A stretch of 64,000 nucleotides of DNA from Gentiana macrophylla (GCA_026214975.1 CM047805.1:6076001-6140000), one strand, 5' to 3'. Counted from the first letter of the stretch, positions 24,537 through 38,300 are shown. Notes: a model not told the origin generated them from the sequence alone. Translations and numbers: made by a program.

Positions 24537-27409
24537 ATGGCTTCTACTCATGTTGAACCTAGAATGATCAACTCTCTTGATCAGTTTATTGCAAAATATG
24601 CTGATCAAACTCTAGTCAAAGTTATTGCAACAAAAATACAACCAAATCAAAGGATTGGATGTTGTATTCAACATCAATCAAGAGTGTATGTCACGGAGAG
24701 CATTGGAGACTTCTATGAATTTGGAAGTACAGCTCTAGAAGGAGAGGGCACACACACTTTTACCACAACTGTCAACGGTAAACAAATTAAGGTCACTGAA
24801 GATCTAATTGCAGAAATTTTTGGCTTCGACAAATGCGGAGGTACAATGACCATCAAGTTGACCAAAGAATGAAGGATAAACTATGGAAAGATATAGAAGT
24901 TGATGCAAACTCCATATTTTTACAGAACGGGAGCACAAGTTTACTCAAACCGGAATTCAATTTTCTCTCCAAAATGTTAGCAAATTGCATAATTGGAAAT
25001 GCAAGAAATTTTAGTAATTTATCTGGAGCAAAATTGGATTTACTTTATGTAATCTGGTTAGGAGAAAATTTCAATTGGGAAAGATATCTATTTGATCAAT
25101 TAGTGGCACAATCAATTGACACACCCAAAAAGAAGACTGATGTCAAGAAAGGTCGATTCTATCACAAGAATACTCTTGTGCTAGTGGTCCAAAGGATACT
25201 CGATCATTTTGGAATCACAAAGAGGAAAGAAACATCGATTGCCGATGGAAAGATTGTTATTAAAGAAGAAAAATCTGGAAAACAAAAAGATGAAGGTTCT
25301 GTAAATGAACCTAAAAAGAAGAAAAGCAGAAAATCGAAGAAAGTTGTAACTGGAAATGAAGCCTTGGAACAAGTTGAAAAATTAAGGAAAAGAAGGAAAC
25401 AATTAGAAGATTTAGAGAAAGAAAAACCTGATCTTGTTTCACCAACAAAAGTCACTACTTCAGTTGCTGAAGGATCAGCACAAATAGTGATAACTGAAGT
25501 TACTCTTACCGAATCTGTTCCAACATGTGTAATTGAAGCTTTACCAATTCCAGAGCCAGTTACACATACACAAGAAATTGAAATGACAACAGAAACTGAT
25601 GTTTTCAACAGAGAACAGAATGTTGAAGCTGACTTACAAAAGGAAGCTGAGACTCAGGGGGAACAGACCCTGAGAGTTGAGCATGATGATGAAGGATCTG
25701 ACAGTGAAGAAAGATTAGTTGACAAAGCAACTATGGATATGCTTTCAAAATCTAGATCTACACCTCAAAAATCTGCTTCCATATTAGAATTTGAAGAATC
25801 AGTCAAAGAATTTTCAGCTTCTCACTCGGAAGATAAAGGAGCTGAAGTAGAATCAAGATCGACTAAGATCATTCTCTTGGATGAGCTGGTCCATGAAGAA
25901 GAACTCACTGAACCCATAATAAAAGAAGTTCCAGTTACTGATTTGGAACTTGAACCTATTATAGAACAAGTCACTGAAGAACTTGCTAGTCACAAGAATC
26001 TGGAAACTGAACCGATAATCTCAGTTTCAGCCATTGTAAGAGATACATCAGTCATCCCAGTGACGACTGAAGGAGGAAACAGCAGAACTGAACCTATGCA
26101 AACTGACAATGTCATTCTGGATATTGACCAGGAGATCTCAAGAGGATCTGAAGAGATTGTCACACAATACAAATCCTCAACTAATCATGGAGAACTAATG
26201 ATAGCTGATTATGAGCGATTGTAAAAATATCAAAATTGGAAATTCAGTTCTATTCCCAACAAAAGGAGTCAGCTAGCAGAAATGAAAGTTATTGAAAAAC
26301 AGGTATTTGATCTCTACAACATTACCAATCTATCAGAAATGATCAATACTGATGAATTCTTGAATCAAGGATATGCGCTGATCAGAAATAGTTATTGGAA
26401 GGAAGCCACAGCTGGTGGAAGTTCTAAAAAGCATGATGATGACAATGATTCTCAGGAAGATCCAAATTTGCAAAAAGTGATTCTTGCCTCTGAACAAGAA
26501 AAGAAGATCAAACCGATCAGACATCGATGATGATTCTAGTAATTCTAAAGAAAGCGTTGAAAGTTCTACTTCTAGAATCAGTATCGATGAAAAACAAAAA
26601 AAGATGAAAGGGGTTATCAATCTCTCATCGATAAATCTATGCTAGAAATAGCAAGAATCAGAGCAAACATGGCAGGGGAAGGATCAGACGATGAACTCAA
26701 CATACAAATTTCACCTGCAAGAAATGTTGATCAATCAAACCTGGAAGAAATTAGAAAACAATCTGAAGAAAGGAGAAGATCGGCAGAATACAAACAAAAA
26801 TTGAAGCAAGTTGTTCTCTCACCTCTAAAGCAAGCTAAATCAACTGAGGCTGAGACAAGCAAAGCCAATGAACAACAAGCTGGAAGCTCAAAAGACGTTC
26901 CTACACAGGTTGATCTCATTAAATTCTATCATAATGAGATAATCAGAATTCAGAAGGACGATAACAGTTTGTATGGAAAAGTTCTAATGTCCTTAGAGGC
27001 TAGCAAAAATGAAAGAAGCGAACTTGAAAAGAAGATGGATATCGTCACAAATAACTGTCAAGACACTTTGATTGAGCTTCGAAAGACGACCATTGAAAAC
27101 GATGCAAGAAGAGATGAAACCCAAGATAGATGGGAAGGTATTCTCAATAATCTGGTTTACAGAATGACTCTAATGGAAAATGGCATGAAGGACTCAGTTG
27201 TAGCTCAAACCATTTTGGCATTAACTCAGCAGAATCTGAACAATTACATCAAAAGTCTGATTGATAAAGATGATTTCAATAAGGGGGAAAGTTTGGACAT
27301 CTTAAAAGTCAATGCAACTGAGATGCCACAAGTCCTTGCAAACATTGATGATAAACTGACTGAACTGAAGAAAGCTAGAGGAGAATTACAGATGAGGAAA
27401 TGGAGCTAA
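24537..27409 (+). pseudogene. 3' (envelope-position) frame of Sire-like interior 2
   Basis: ATG 24537 starts a protein with DFYEFGST and LIAEIFGFDK motifs in the first 110 residues. One frame break lies near 24870. After it, a 463-codon frame runs to 26224 (globular part with FNFLSKMLANCIIGNARNF, then basic KKKKSRKSKK, then acidic). A stop at 26222, a further break near 26530, and a clean 256-codon coiled-coil part (26639-27409) follow in the same frame. The total span is about 950 codons, longer than I would expect for a typical Sirevirus envelope-like protein. No signal peptide or membrane segment is evident. Function unknown. Confidence 0.6.
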
Positions 27410-28020
27410 TTGACAAATAATCAGAGCCAACTAACAAAAGAATTGGCTTGGATTCTCGTCTCCAAGGTTTATTCAAAAATCTACCAGCCAGAGAAGGAGA
27501 ATCAAGAGAAGAATCTCTAAAAACATTATTACATATGCAGAAGATTATCGTGCATTACTAGAACAAACTTAAGAAATGGGAAAAGAATGGTACTTTAGAT
27601 AAATAATCAGATAAAGTTGAAAAGGCTGAACCTGAATTTGTTCGAGTTCATCAAAACAAACCACCACCGAAAAGGTCGAGGACATCTGTCTTTACTTTCG
27701 CTATTCTTTTCAAAAGCAAATTTTTCGGCAAGCATAGTTTATCTGAATCATGGAAGATATGGGCAAGCATCCATGGAATCGAAAACACAACAACGAATGA
27801 CGCTATGAGGAATGTTACTGAAGCTTATGACAATCAATTGAGTTTAACTATTAAGTAAAAAGAAGATGTTGTTTTTAGTTCTTTTTATTATGTTGTCTTT
27901 TATTACCCTACTTTGTAACTCAGTTATCAATGGATTCTCAGTTTCTCAGTTCACTGTGTTACTTACTGTATCTTGTTTGATCTTTTTGCATTGCTTTTAA
28001 GGAGGGTATTGACATCATCA
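27410..28020 (+). other. Decayed end and 3' untranslated region, Sire-like interior 2
   Basis: It matches 20449-21058. A short coding trace corresponding to 20622-20897 is broken here around 27640-27680. The rest is T-rich non-coding sequence. Confidence 0.5.
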
Positions 28021-28033
28021 AAAAGGGGGAAAT
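28021..28033 (+). other. Polypurine tract, Sire-like interior 2
   Basis: The sequence aaaagggggaaat sits directly before tgttgg, as in Sireviruses. Confidence 0.85.
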
Positions 28034-31000
28034 TGTTGGACATAAAATTTATGTTTTGATGATGATTCATCACTTATTCAGTGATTGTTCTAGACCCCAT
28101 TGATGAAGTGTCATGACTAGCTCTTATAGTCCAAAGCAAAAAGATGTCTAGATATCAATATATAAGATTTAATAGAGTCTGATATTTGTATAAGTTAAAT
28201 CAGACAAGATTGTAATATTTCTAGGTTGTGGCGAGATAACCGAGATAGAAGGAAGCGAAGAAGATAAGATGAGAGACACAGACTCGGTTGGCTTATCTAG
28301 AAAACTGAAGAACTGAGGGTCACAGACTCAGTTATAGAAAGATAGAAGCGAGGTTCAAACTCAGTTATGAAGACTACGTCGAGACTGTAAAGTTAGACTT
28401 CAGGCAAGATTGTGATGACTGATGGCCAAAATAGTGACAGTCCAACTTTAATCGGCAGTGTACCGAGTCGGAAGTACTATAGTAGCGAGCAAGGTCGTAT
28501 CCCACGGAGAATCAATCGAATACCAAAGTCGTTTCCGGATTTAGTTCAGATTAACCGAGATGTTTCAAGTTCAATTACACTAAAACGTAATATAAACTAA
28601 AGATACTAAGGGAAGAGAAACATAGTCAAACCATGATCCAATTGAATACTTTCGCCTCTAATCGATTATTTGGGAATGGAAACTACCAACCAACCATCCT
28701 AATGCTTATATCGACTGCTCATGGGTGCAAACTCCTAAGATAGTACTAGACGCCATGCAACAACCTAGTACCTTTGCCCGGTTCAACAAATCCGCATTTA
28801 AGGATTTAATCGATCGAAACAAGATTAAGAACTAGAGCCGCCGATTTACACCGACTAACCTCGTTACCCAATTGATCTAAACAACTCACCAATTGTAAAC
28901 AACGATCTTAAACCCCTTTTCCCACACCCCTTCGCAACATACATTTATAAAAGTGGTGTGTGAGTTCATGAACTAGGTGTACAAGCTAATTCAAGCATTA
29001 AGAACAAGTTTTAAGACATGAATTCATCGATATAACAACAATTAAACACTACCCATTCCCAATTTCATCAATTAGAGGAGAATTTCTTCAATTTTCACAT
29101 AATTTGACTATGGTATATCTAGCTACTCATATCAAAGCAAGAAATAACAATCAAAACAAAGATTAATGCCATAAAAATGAGAGAAATGAAATTGATTACC
29201 CAAAACGCAGAAATTCAAGGTTTACATCAAGCTTCATCAACACCCATGTCAATTGGTGAAGAAGATGATCCAAATGCAAAACTTAAGGAAGGGAAGCTAA
29301 AATCTAAGCTAGATTAAGCTTAATCTAAGTAAATTAGGTGTAGAAATTAATCTAAGGAAAGAGGAGAAGGATTTCGACCTAGAGATCAATTTAGGGATCA
29401 AGGAGTGAATTCTCAAGTGTAGAAAGTAGAGGAAGTATCTCAAAATCTGTGCAAAAAGTGTATATATGCTTCTGTGAAAATTATGCTTGAACGGCCTAAT
29501 GTGCGCACATTCCGCCTGGTGTGCGCACACAATACAACCTGTCCATCCAATGTGCACACACCTTTCTGAATGTGCGCACATTCCTTCTGTGTTATTATTC
29601 AGCATTGATAGGCCTTCAGTAATTGGGCAATATCTCTGCGTGTAGAGCTCCGATTTGAGTGATTCAAAGTGATTTGGAATGCTCATTCAATTATCTACAA
29701 CTTTCATGAAGACCTCAAGTCCATAAAATGCCTCCAACAATGCTGAAAGTGCAGATAAAGTGAATGTAAGGCGAAAACATCAACTATTTTTGATCCGTTC
29801 CATTTCCGGGCTTCGGTTTCATCACTCTAAGTCTCATGCCTCATCTTCCGGGCTCACGAGTCACCTATTTCCTGCATTTCCATAGCACAATATACCAAGC
29901 ATAATCCCGCAAGATAAATAGGGCTCGAAAAGGGCCAAAACACCGTAAAATGATAAGGTTTTCCATCAATTTGATGGATTGCCTCAAAGTGAGTGTGCAA
30001 TGTATTTTGCCCTATAAATGGTCTAAAACTACCCAATACAAGCCAAAAGTGTCATAAATTGGGGTTAAAACATGCACCGGAGCATAGTAAAGTTGACTCT
30101 CATCAATGACCTGAACTGACTTTATGGATCTTGTATGGGAAGCTAAGACACATAAGGACAATGATGTCTTTGCTAATTAACTCTTTGGTGTACCCTGGTT
30201 AGATCAATGTTAATCAGATGAAAGGAAGAGTACTGAGTAGTTGAAGAAGAGTAAAACTCATTTAATGCTCTTAGGAACTGAGAAATGACAATGTTCTCAG
30301 TAAATCAGTTTTGAAACTAAGGTTTAACCAAACTGAAGAATAATTCAACCGTTACAATTCAAGGATCATGATTGGAGGATAATCTATCCGTTCTGACAAG
30401 TAACGTACAAGCAAGAAAGCAGGACCCACTAACGGCTACAAGGATTTGAACTCACATAAATTTGACCGTTAGAAAACCCCTATAAATAGATCGCTTTTAA
30501 CAAAAGAAAAGAGGGGAATTCCAAGAATCAATCTAGTAAAAAAGATCAAACTAAGGGGGAAAGTAAATCAAGAGAATTTCTGAAAAGTAATTAATTGAAA
30601 GATCCAGATTTCTTCAAGTGTTCATATGTTTTAAGGAAAGATCAAGATCAAATCATTTGGAGAAAAACAGAGCCGTACATAACTTACATCCAGAAGAAAA
30701 GCTCAAATCACAATTGAATCATAGTTATTGATTCAAGTCTCAACTTTGATTCTATCAAAGGTTGAGATTGTGAAACACCAAGAAATTGTGAAGGACAGTT
30801 GAGTGCAGTCAAGAAGACTGTGATTGTGATGAGCTGGTGAAGAGGCAGTTCAATCCTCCCAGGACCAATGTTTCAAATAATTGAAAAGCAGCAATTTTAC
30901 ATGTTCTACAAGTGTTTAGATAGTGAAGCTAGGGATTAGTCAATGACTATCAGTTTAGAACGTTTTGTAACCGGTCCATCTCAAAGAAGTTCTAGTGGAA

Positions 31001-31368
31001 TTTTCCTCCGCATCACATGGGAAGAGAGGACGGACAGGATTACACCACCTGGAACCTCTCTAATTCTTGTTTTTTTTCTTTACGCATTTACTTACTTGAT
31101 TACAGTCATATTTATCTAGTTCTTATTTACAGCAATCCTAAGAGACTAAGTCAACAGGTTATCTGGTAACTTATTTTATAAAGGCTAGAACTATATCCGT
31201 TGCCGGTTGGCTCAGTTTTGCTTAAGTCAGTTTGACTTAAAATCAGCTTAGTCAGCTTAACTCAACACAAGTTTTAACTGAATTGTAATTTGTTTTAAAT
31301 CCACTTTTTAGGACAAGTTTATTCACCCGCTCTTCTAAACTTGTGTTAGCCTTTCCAATGGACCAACA
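28034..31368 (+). repeat. Sire-like right LTR, split by a solo LTR
   Basis: It starts tgttggacataaaattt and ends ggaccaaca. Without the 1686-bp insert and its 5-bp duplication it is about 1.64 kb, like the middle LTR. The sequence after it (ctacc) cannot be tested as a target duplication because the left end of the composite is truncated. Confidence 0.85.
28420..30105 (-). mobile_element. Solo LTR, Gypsy-like, nested in the Sire-like LTR
   Basis: The insert starts tgatggcc and ends ctcatca, with ATGAC duplicated at 28415-28419 and 30106-30110; removing it restores the sequence of the middle LTR. On the minus strand it starts TGATGAGAGTCAAC, close to the TGATGTAAGTCAAC start of the LTR at 62133. 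It has the ctccgtgggatacgacc sequence often seen near the end of Gypsy-like LTRs. It contains tgtgcgcaca palindromes (29500-29585). It carries no primer site, polypurine tract or coding frame, so internal LTR-LTR recombination has removed the body. Confidence 0.9.
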
Positions 31369-32206
31369 CTACCATACCAGATAAAACTATTAATTCAAAA
31401 GGAAGCTACATGGATTAGTAGTATTTTCAAGAAATATCACACTCACAGAATTGGTGGTAATGCTCTTTGTAGGCTAGGGAAATAACTCCCAAATTTCGAC
31501 CTTTAACTTCCATGGTATAGCCGCATATGAAGAAGTAATAGATATGTATGTAAAGCAAACAACTTGTTCTATAGCACTCCAATGTTATTAAACAAAGCTA
31601 TTCACTTATTTGAATCAAAAAGACCCAAACAACATACGTTTGTTTTATACTGAACATAACTCATAGTGATTAATGAATTGTACAGAATTCATCAAAACAA
31701 AGCCCTGGTCGAAGAACAAAAAGCAACCAAGTTATTTCCAAACAGATTATTATCCATCACGCATATAATTCTGTTATCACAAGAAAGAAAGGTTTTTCTT
31801 TTTTTTTTTTGCCAAAGAATTCGATCCCAAATATACTTCTGTTCCCGAAACAACAGATTGGTGTCTACCAATCAACTGATTCGGTTCGGAAATCTGACTC
31901 TGCAAATCAAACGGTTAGAATTTCCAGATCGTTGGGGACAACTGCTAGTGAAACATTAAATACACAAATAAAACCGAAGATTCTTATAGTACTATAGAAT
32001 AAAAGGATTATATAAATCAAAGAATCCTTGATTTTTCGAATTAATTCTCATATTTTTATTAGCAAAAATCTCAGCAGGCTATTTAGTAGCAAGGCATATT
32101 AAGGTACTAAAAGAAACTGCATCTCTCGAAACGATTGTTTTTTTCCAGCAATCACGTGAATCAAGAAACGTACGGTACTGTAACACAAATCAATTTGTCT
32201 TAAACT
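31369..32206. other. Unassigned AT-rich sequence
   Basis: This is one of the few stretches with no second copy in the window. Short frames (for example 31666-31959) have no recognisable domain and low-complexity runs such as polyT near 31800. No element border was identified. Confidence 0.4.
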
Positions 32207-32946
32207 TGTTAGGAAATTTAGTCGTGTGTGAGTGATTTATGGAACAAACCAGAATCGACTAAAAAACAATTACGGAGAAAACAAAACAATAAAAATTGAA
32301 TCAAACGATGCAAAAATAACGGAAGAGAAATCAAACCGAGGCGAGTGTGACACACTCTTTCCTTAAGCATAAATTGCCTCTGGCCTCGCATCCATGGTTG
32401 CAAAGAATCGCTCTCCCAAGATACAACGGTTTACGCCTCGAGTTTAGCGGCACTTCAAAAACTCGAGTTCGCGAACTTCTCGGATATTCGACTTCTCTTC
32501 GACACAACGTGGCGACTATGAATCAAAAAAATTGCAGTGGGAAGATCAAGAATTTTTATGATACGATTCTCATTCATCGGGTTCTTTTTAAAGTGAAGAG
32601 GATGTGTCAATACTCGATTCTTATTGGCCGAATTACACACCGATTCCTTGTCCCGTAAGACAAGTCAAATATAGCCTACTTAATTAATTTAATTTGATTA
32701 GCCGACCTTATTATGTCGGTCTAATATAATTAATAAAGTCGATTCGGTTTACATATTTTTTCCCAACTTTAGGCATTAATTTCTCATTCACCCGATATCC
32801 GAATCGAGATATTCGAAAGCCCATCATTATCTACTCCGTGAGTAGAATATAATCACATAAAAACTCTCATTGATATACATCGATCCTATCCGAAAATAGC
32901 GCTAAAGTTGACAGTTCACCCATCCGATCGGGCTTTTTCTCCAACA
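32207..32946 (-). repeat. LARD0 left (3') LTR, copy B (left border uncertain)
   Basis: The right end is clear: tctccaaca followed by the reverse-complement polypurine tract atcccccacatgaatg. A TG start at tgttaggaaattt (32207) is the best candidate but pairs imperfectly with the end. The last 59 bases match window positions 1-59. Confidence 0.5.
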
Positions 32947-33547
32947 ATCCCCCACATGAATGAAACTTAATGCAAATGCAAATGCAGAGTCTGAAGAGAA
33001 GTCAGACGGAAAAATATTGCATCAGGAGAGGTAGCTTGTGACATTGAACCTGTCTTAGTGAAATACTATCGGATCTACTAGGCTAACGAGTGAACTAGGT
33101 CTTGAACTGTTCAGCCTTTAGTGTAAACCAAGACAATAGCACTCACATAATATTTCCCCTAACACCTTTCGATTCTCATGGTTGTGTCCATCTCGGCCCT
33201 GGACAACACTTGGTTTCAGAAAGCTTTAGAGAATTCAAGCCTTAAAATGATCTCACAGAAGCGGCCCCACTTCACACTTACATAGGTGACCTCCTATCAA
33301 GGGTATTATGCCCTACCCCACTTGAATATCAAGATATAGGAATCATTAAAAGCTAAGCTCAACCTCACAGCCTCTGCAAATAGCACTTTTATTCTCTCAG
33401 AATGGGTAAGTGTTGGACTGTTCCTTATAGCTTAGTGGTCTCTTTTGAACCATGATCTTGAGATCTACTCCATTATTTTGTCTTTCTTCTCACATTTGAA
33501 TCCATCCTAACCTTCTCTTCTTGTGATTTGAGGTCTAAGGATATAGT
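32947..33547 (-). mobile_element. LARD0 interior fragment, copy B, non-coding
   Basis: Nearly identical to 60-660. It is cut by LARD1-B. No coding trace. Confidence 0.5.
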
Positions 33548-35330
33548 TGTTAGAAGTAATATCCTCGGATCAATCATAGATTGACCCGATTACGCAGTGG
33601 AAGTATCAGATCTAGATCTAAACCTACTAGGGGGTTTAGGAGCCAACCTTTTTATGGTGCTTAACTCCAAGATCAAAAGTCTCCAAGAACACGTGTATTG
33701 AGCAGCCACAGCCTTCCAACGTGTGTCTCCCAACAACACCAGGTGGATGGTGTTTCCCGCCGCCGGACCTCCTTGATATGCTACCGGAATAATCCCGAAG
33801 ATTATTCCAACTCGAAACCCAAAGAAAATAGCCGAAAATTCCAAGCTATTTTTCTTTCAATATTGGCGTGATATGTTATGTGTCAAAAGGCTTGGAAGAA
33901 CTCTCTTTATATAGGAGAGTAAAACTTAACCTCCAAGGATTAAATAATTAAGAGATAATTATTACATTAATCCTTTATTCCAAATAAAAGATAAGTAAAA
34001 TGATTATCCTAAACAAATTAAGATAAATCATATTATTATCTAATATTCTATTAATTATCAATTAACAAATAAAAGATAAATCACATGTTAAATAATTATC
34101 CAAAAAAACTAATTTCTTTCTAATTATAACATAAAAAATGCGCCCCACCCTTATTTGAATAAGGCCGCACGCATTTTTCCCACACCTTGGGCCGAGCCCA
34201 CGAAAAATTTCTTTTCCGTGTATTTAGTTATCTAGTCCAACTAAACAATTAATCCACACATCAAATTAAACAGTCCAATCCCCTATTTAATTATAATCGA
34301 GGTGAAACGACGAGAAATCCAATTATACTATTTTGGGAGTCACGTCGGGGACCATGGACCCATATTCAGTAGCTACAATAAATTAGTTAAATTATTCGTC
34401 AAACAGAATGATTATATCCAACCTATTAATTCCGGGATTACACCACCATAAACCTGAAACTGAACTCTATCGAATATAGATAACTTACACTCAATTTATT
34501 AGTCAAAAGCGTCCACTGATATAATCATTACATACGGATAAATCCACCATAGACTGTCCATTCTGGGTGGGAAGTCTCCGTGAACCCGACTCAGAATATC
34601 TTATCCTTATTTACCATTAACACCCCAATGATCAATTAGTTCACATATCTGACTAGTAGATAATTAGTCTAAATATAAACTCGGCCGATCGATCAGTTTC
34701 TAGGGTTAACAAATAAGGGAACTGTCTGTCTACTTCCCGAGGGAAGGAATGGATTCCTTATCTGTGATAGCACAGACTACTCACTCATCATAGAATAGAG
34801 CCAACGAGAAGTGTTGGTCCACGTACTCCGAAGTGATCCTTACTAACACATCAAACTCTACCCTAATCTAAGCAGTCGTCTGTGATCACCTCAGGATTGA
34901 GATTAATCCATATATGATCATCTTGTGATTCGATAAGACTTCTCGATCACGGAATTATATCGAGAACTCAAATCAAATCGGTCCAACCCTATATGATTAT
35001 CATCATATATAAATGCCCCACTAGGTACCCTATTACCGACAGTCCAGATAAGACTGTCACACCTAAAGTGTTCTGGGCGTATTATTAGAAAATAATCTAG
35101 ATACCCGTACTCAGATTAATCAACGCTACGGACTAAGTTAATTTTAAGTACATCTCACTAACTCAATCCTCTTGTGTATAGCCATACACTGAGTTATGTG
35201 ATTACATAAACGAGGTACTTAGGGTTTTCAGTAGTGTCTTAATTATAAGCACACATGCATATAATAAGATGAATTATTAATTCTGTCCTAAAACAGTTAT
35301 ATAATTGTGTTTCGGGCACTACACCTAACA
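33548..35330 (-). repeat. LARD1-B left (3') LTR
   Basis: The 1783-bp LTR runs from tgttagaag to acacctaaca. It retains the segment missing from 661-2092. A minus-strand TATA box with ACTCTC arms is near 33900-33920. Confidence 0.85.
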
Positions 35331-38300
35331 ATCTCCCACTTGCACGAAAGGCAAGTGGATTAATTGTTTTAGAGCACACCCTTTATATCTATATCTACAA
35401 CATTCGCCCACTTGCTCAAAACAAGCGAGGCGTATCCCTCTAATCTGTACCCTCCAAGAGCATCTTAGTAATTCATCCTTCCAAGCACGACCGGAGTGTG
35501 CAGCCGTAGGGTAGGTCGTGACCCGCCGCGTGCACCAGAGTCCGAATACCATGTGAATTGGTACACTAATCGTAGGTTGGCGGGCTGGAGTCGACCTTTG
35601 GGATCAAAATGTCGCCTTTCCATCTAATCCGGTGGTACGATTTCAATATGCTTATGATGAAACATTGAGGACGAAATCGAATTAACGATCATCCTTAATC
35701 TGACCTAAAGCCAAAATCAGTGTCATGACTTATATTCTAGTTTGCACCTGAATATACTAGCATATTATTCCTCATTCTCCCGAAGATTCATGAGGATTCA
35801 CTAAACATCCCATTTTGTATTCATCATCATGTTTAGATAACCATTCCTGAGAGGTAGGGTAGACTACATCGTTGAATGTTGCATAAATGCAAGAATATCT
35901 TAACCAGGTGAATGGATGGGATTGCCAATGATCGATTCTCGTGAATTTGAGCGAATCAAATCCTTTAGAATGAATCCCGATGGCATGTTAGACTCTGACT
36001 TCAGATAACACCCCTATGTTGTTTCCAACTGTTTCAGTGTTACCGTTCACAAAAGATAATCTACATACTACTTTACTAATATTGATGCCCAGTCTACTAA
36101 ACACTTATCAACATTCTGGTCAAGTCCACATATTAAAATATATGACTTTGAAATGACCTAGAGGTTTGCTTTAATCCCCAAAGGATACAAGTTATGGCAG
36201 GCATCCTGCCAAAGGTTCTTTCTGAATAAATTAAGATACCGTTAGTCTCGCAAAAAGGTCTTAGGGAATCACCCCTATTTTCTGCTTTGTAACGAATCTG
36301 TCATTTGTTCTTAGCTAAAACTCATTGCTCAATGAATTTGATTTCGTTGTTCGGCAAGGAAGTCTTAGGAATCACCCTATTTCCCGCTTTTCGACAAAAT
36401 CAAGCAAGACTGAGTGGTAAGAGAGATCACGGCCTGGTTAACTCTCTACCTTTTAGGGAATCACCCATAAAGCTTTTCGGTGAAACTTAAACATTCCTAT
36501 TCATTCGACTTTTCTCCGTGTAGTTCCAATTACTCCCACTGGGCCTGAGATACTCAGGTGATTCTACAAGAGTTTCAACAGAACTGGAGTATCAAACTCC
36601 ATTCACAGGGTTATGGCTTTTAAACCAACCTCTATGATCAGGATCCTACACAGCCCACGAAGGACTATAGGTCAACAATATACCCTATAGACCGTAAGGT
36701 CCTGCAATGTGTAATGGACAAACCATACTCCCACTGCATTCGTGGTGGATTGATATACTGATCTAGTTTAGTAGTTTTTATTAGTGTTGTCACCAACTGC
36801 CGGTGTTGTATGTGGACTGAACAAATCAGTTAGTAACATCTTGAGTACATATACTTCAAGATCAAAGGTTGTTATTTATATACTCTATCAGACCGAGTTT
36901 GACAGTATCACCGTCATTCTCTGATTTTATGAGTTTTATAACCAACCTTTACTCAATGCATTAAGATATTCACGACCTGAACGTGTACGCAAAATTTCCA
37001 GTCCTACCTTCAAGCACTAAATGCTAAATGTCTATATTTACGGAAGTGGGGTGAACCGAATTCACTCCTTATTCACAAATGCGTTGGCATCTTTTAGGTA
37101 GACTTCTCGGTTTTTCATTACAACCGTTATTTTGCAACCAATATCTTAAATGAGTTTAGCAGCGTATCGTAGCACATCAATAACTATATAAGGCAAATTT
37201 ATGGTGTATCCCTTAGTGAAAACATTTCACTGGGAGGCAGGTCGAGCATCAGTCCCGAAGACTACGCAATAACCTATTTCTGAGTATGGAATACTCTATC
37301 TCTAGTGAAATCAGAGATTTCCTCCACATATTTTGGATAAACTTACCGGTGTTTCGAGTAGTTATCAGACAATATGTCACTGCTCAGAAGCTCCCACTAG
37401 CTTGTATCTTTCATATGACCACGAAGGTCGATATGAACAGGCTATGTAACTTCTTTAAATCTATTACCCTTTCCCGTTTGAAAGGAAACTTAGTCATTGT
37501 TCCTTTGACTGGGAGATAGGAATCACCCTAAGCCAATCTGCAGATCTTGTTGTTGGGGAATATGCACTAATTAATAGTATAGAAAGTGGAGTTTATCGAA
37601 ATATGGAAACCATTTGCGTTTATATATTTTAAGATGTGTTACATATACCTTTCAGCATTTCTTAGTGGTTTAGACTTTATCAAACAAAAGTCCGAGTCTT
37701 GGGTTGGTGCTACGAATGTTATATTTATCGTCAATAAGACAAACAAATTATCGTATTGAAAATGAATACGTTCGTTCCAACGAATCCAAAAATAGAAAAT
37801 GAATTTTCTGTGATACTCAAGAATTGAATCCGAGATTCATTTTCTTATATCACTCCCACTAGTTTATCTCGAAATAATCGCCCGTTGTCAATTTTTATTT
37901 ATCGCTTAATGCAAAGCTACCTAGTTCTTCCAAAGAACTTTAGCTTTCAAGAAAATTGCTAGATGCATTGGACAAATGATCCAAATCACTTTCCTTATCC
38001 TCTAATTTCCAATTGATTAATTTTCCGGTTTAGCCTTAAAGCTACTTAGTTTAGATGACTAACACGTATAAACATTCTTTCCCATTCTTGACTTTCCTTA
38101 AATCCTTAAATGGAAACACTATTTTGAAACTAGTTCGGTTCTTGCTTGAGTAGACACTAACTCAAATCATAAACCAAAGCTCCCACTAGGATGTTCAAAT
38201 ACCGCCTAACTAGCAACACTTTGTATTTTACAAAGATTGAACATTAAGGACTATCGATTTTTCGTGTTAATCATTATAAAATCATAAGACCAAAGCTCCC

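Larger units (their letters stand above)
15921..31368 (+). mobile_element. Sirevirus-like composite element lacking pol: interior-LTR-interior-LTR
   Basis: Two interiors (15921-21072, left-truncated, and 22724-28033) are each followed by a tgttgg...ccaaca LTR (21073-22723 and 28034-31368). The second interior has a primer site and a polypurine tract in the right places. The tract and LTR start (catcatcaaaaaggggg, aaat, tgttgg) and a gag tail with a WVPK motif are typical of copia Sireviruses. Protease, integrase, reverse transcriptase and RNase H are absent from both interiors, and the gap is at the same place, so the deletion preceded the duplication of the interior. The shared LTR suggests unequal recombination between element copies. 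Confidence 0.75.

Noticed and set aside
25204..25608. 134-codon minus-strand frame rich in Phe and Ser
   Set aside because: It is the mirror of the Lys/Glu-rich plus-strand frame of the Sire-like element.
31666..31997. Possible host gene fragment between the Sire-like element and LARD0
   Set aside because: Two overlapping short frames in different phases, polyT-rich, with no recognised domain or splice structure.
32347..32658. 103-codon frame in the LARD0 LTR
   Set aside because: It sits in the candidate LTR, has no known motif, and is overlapped by other frames on both strands.
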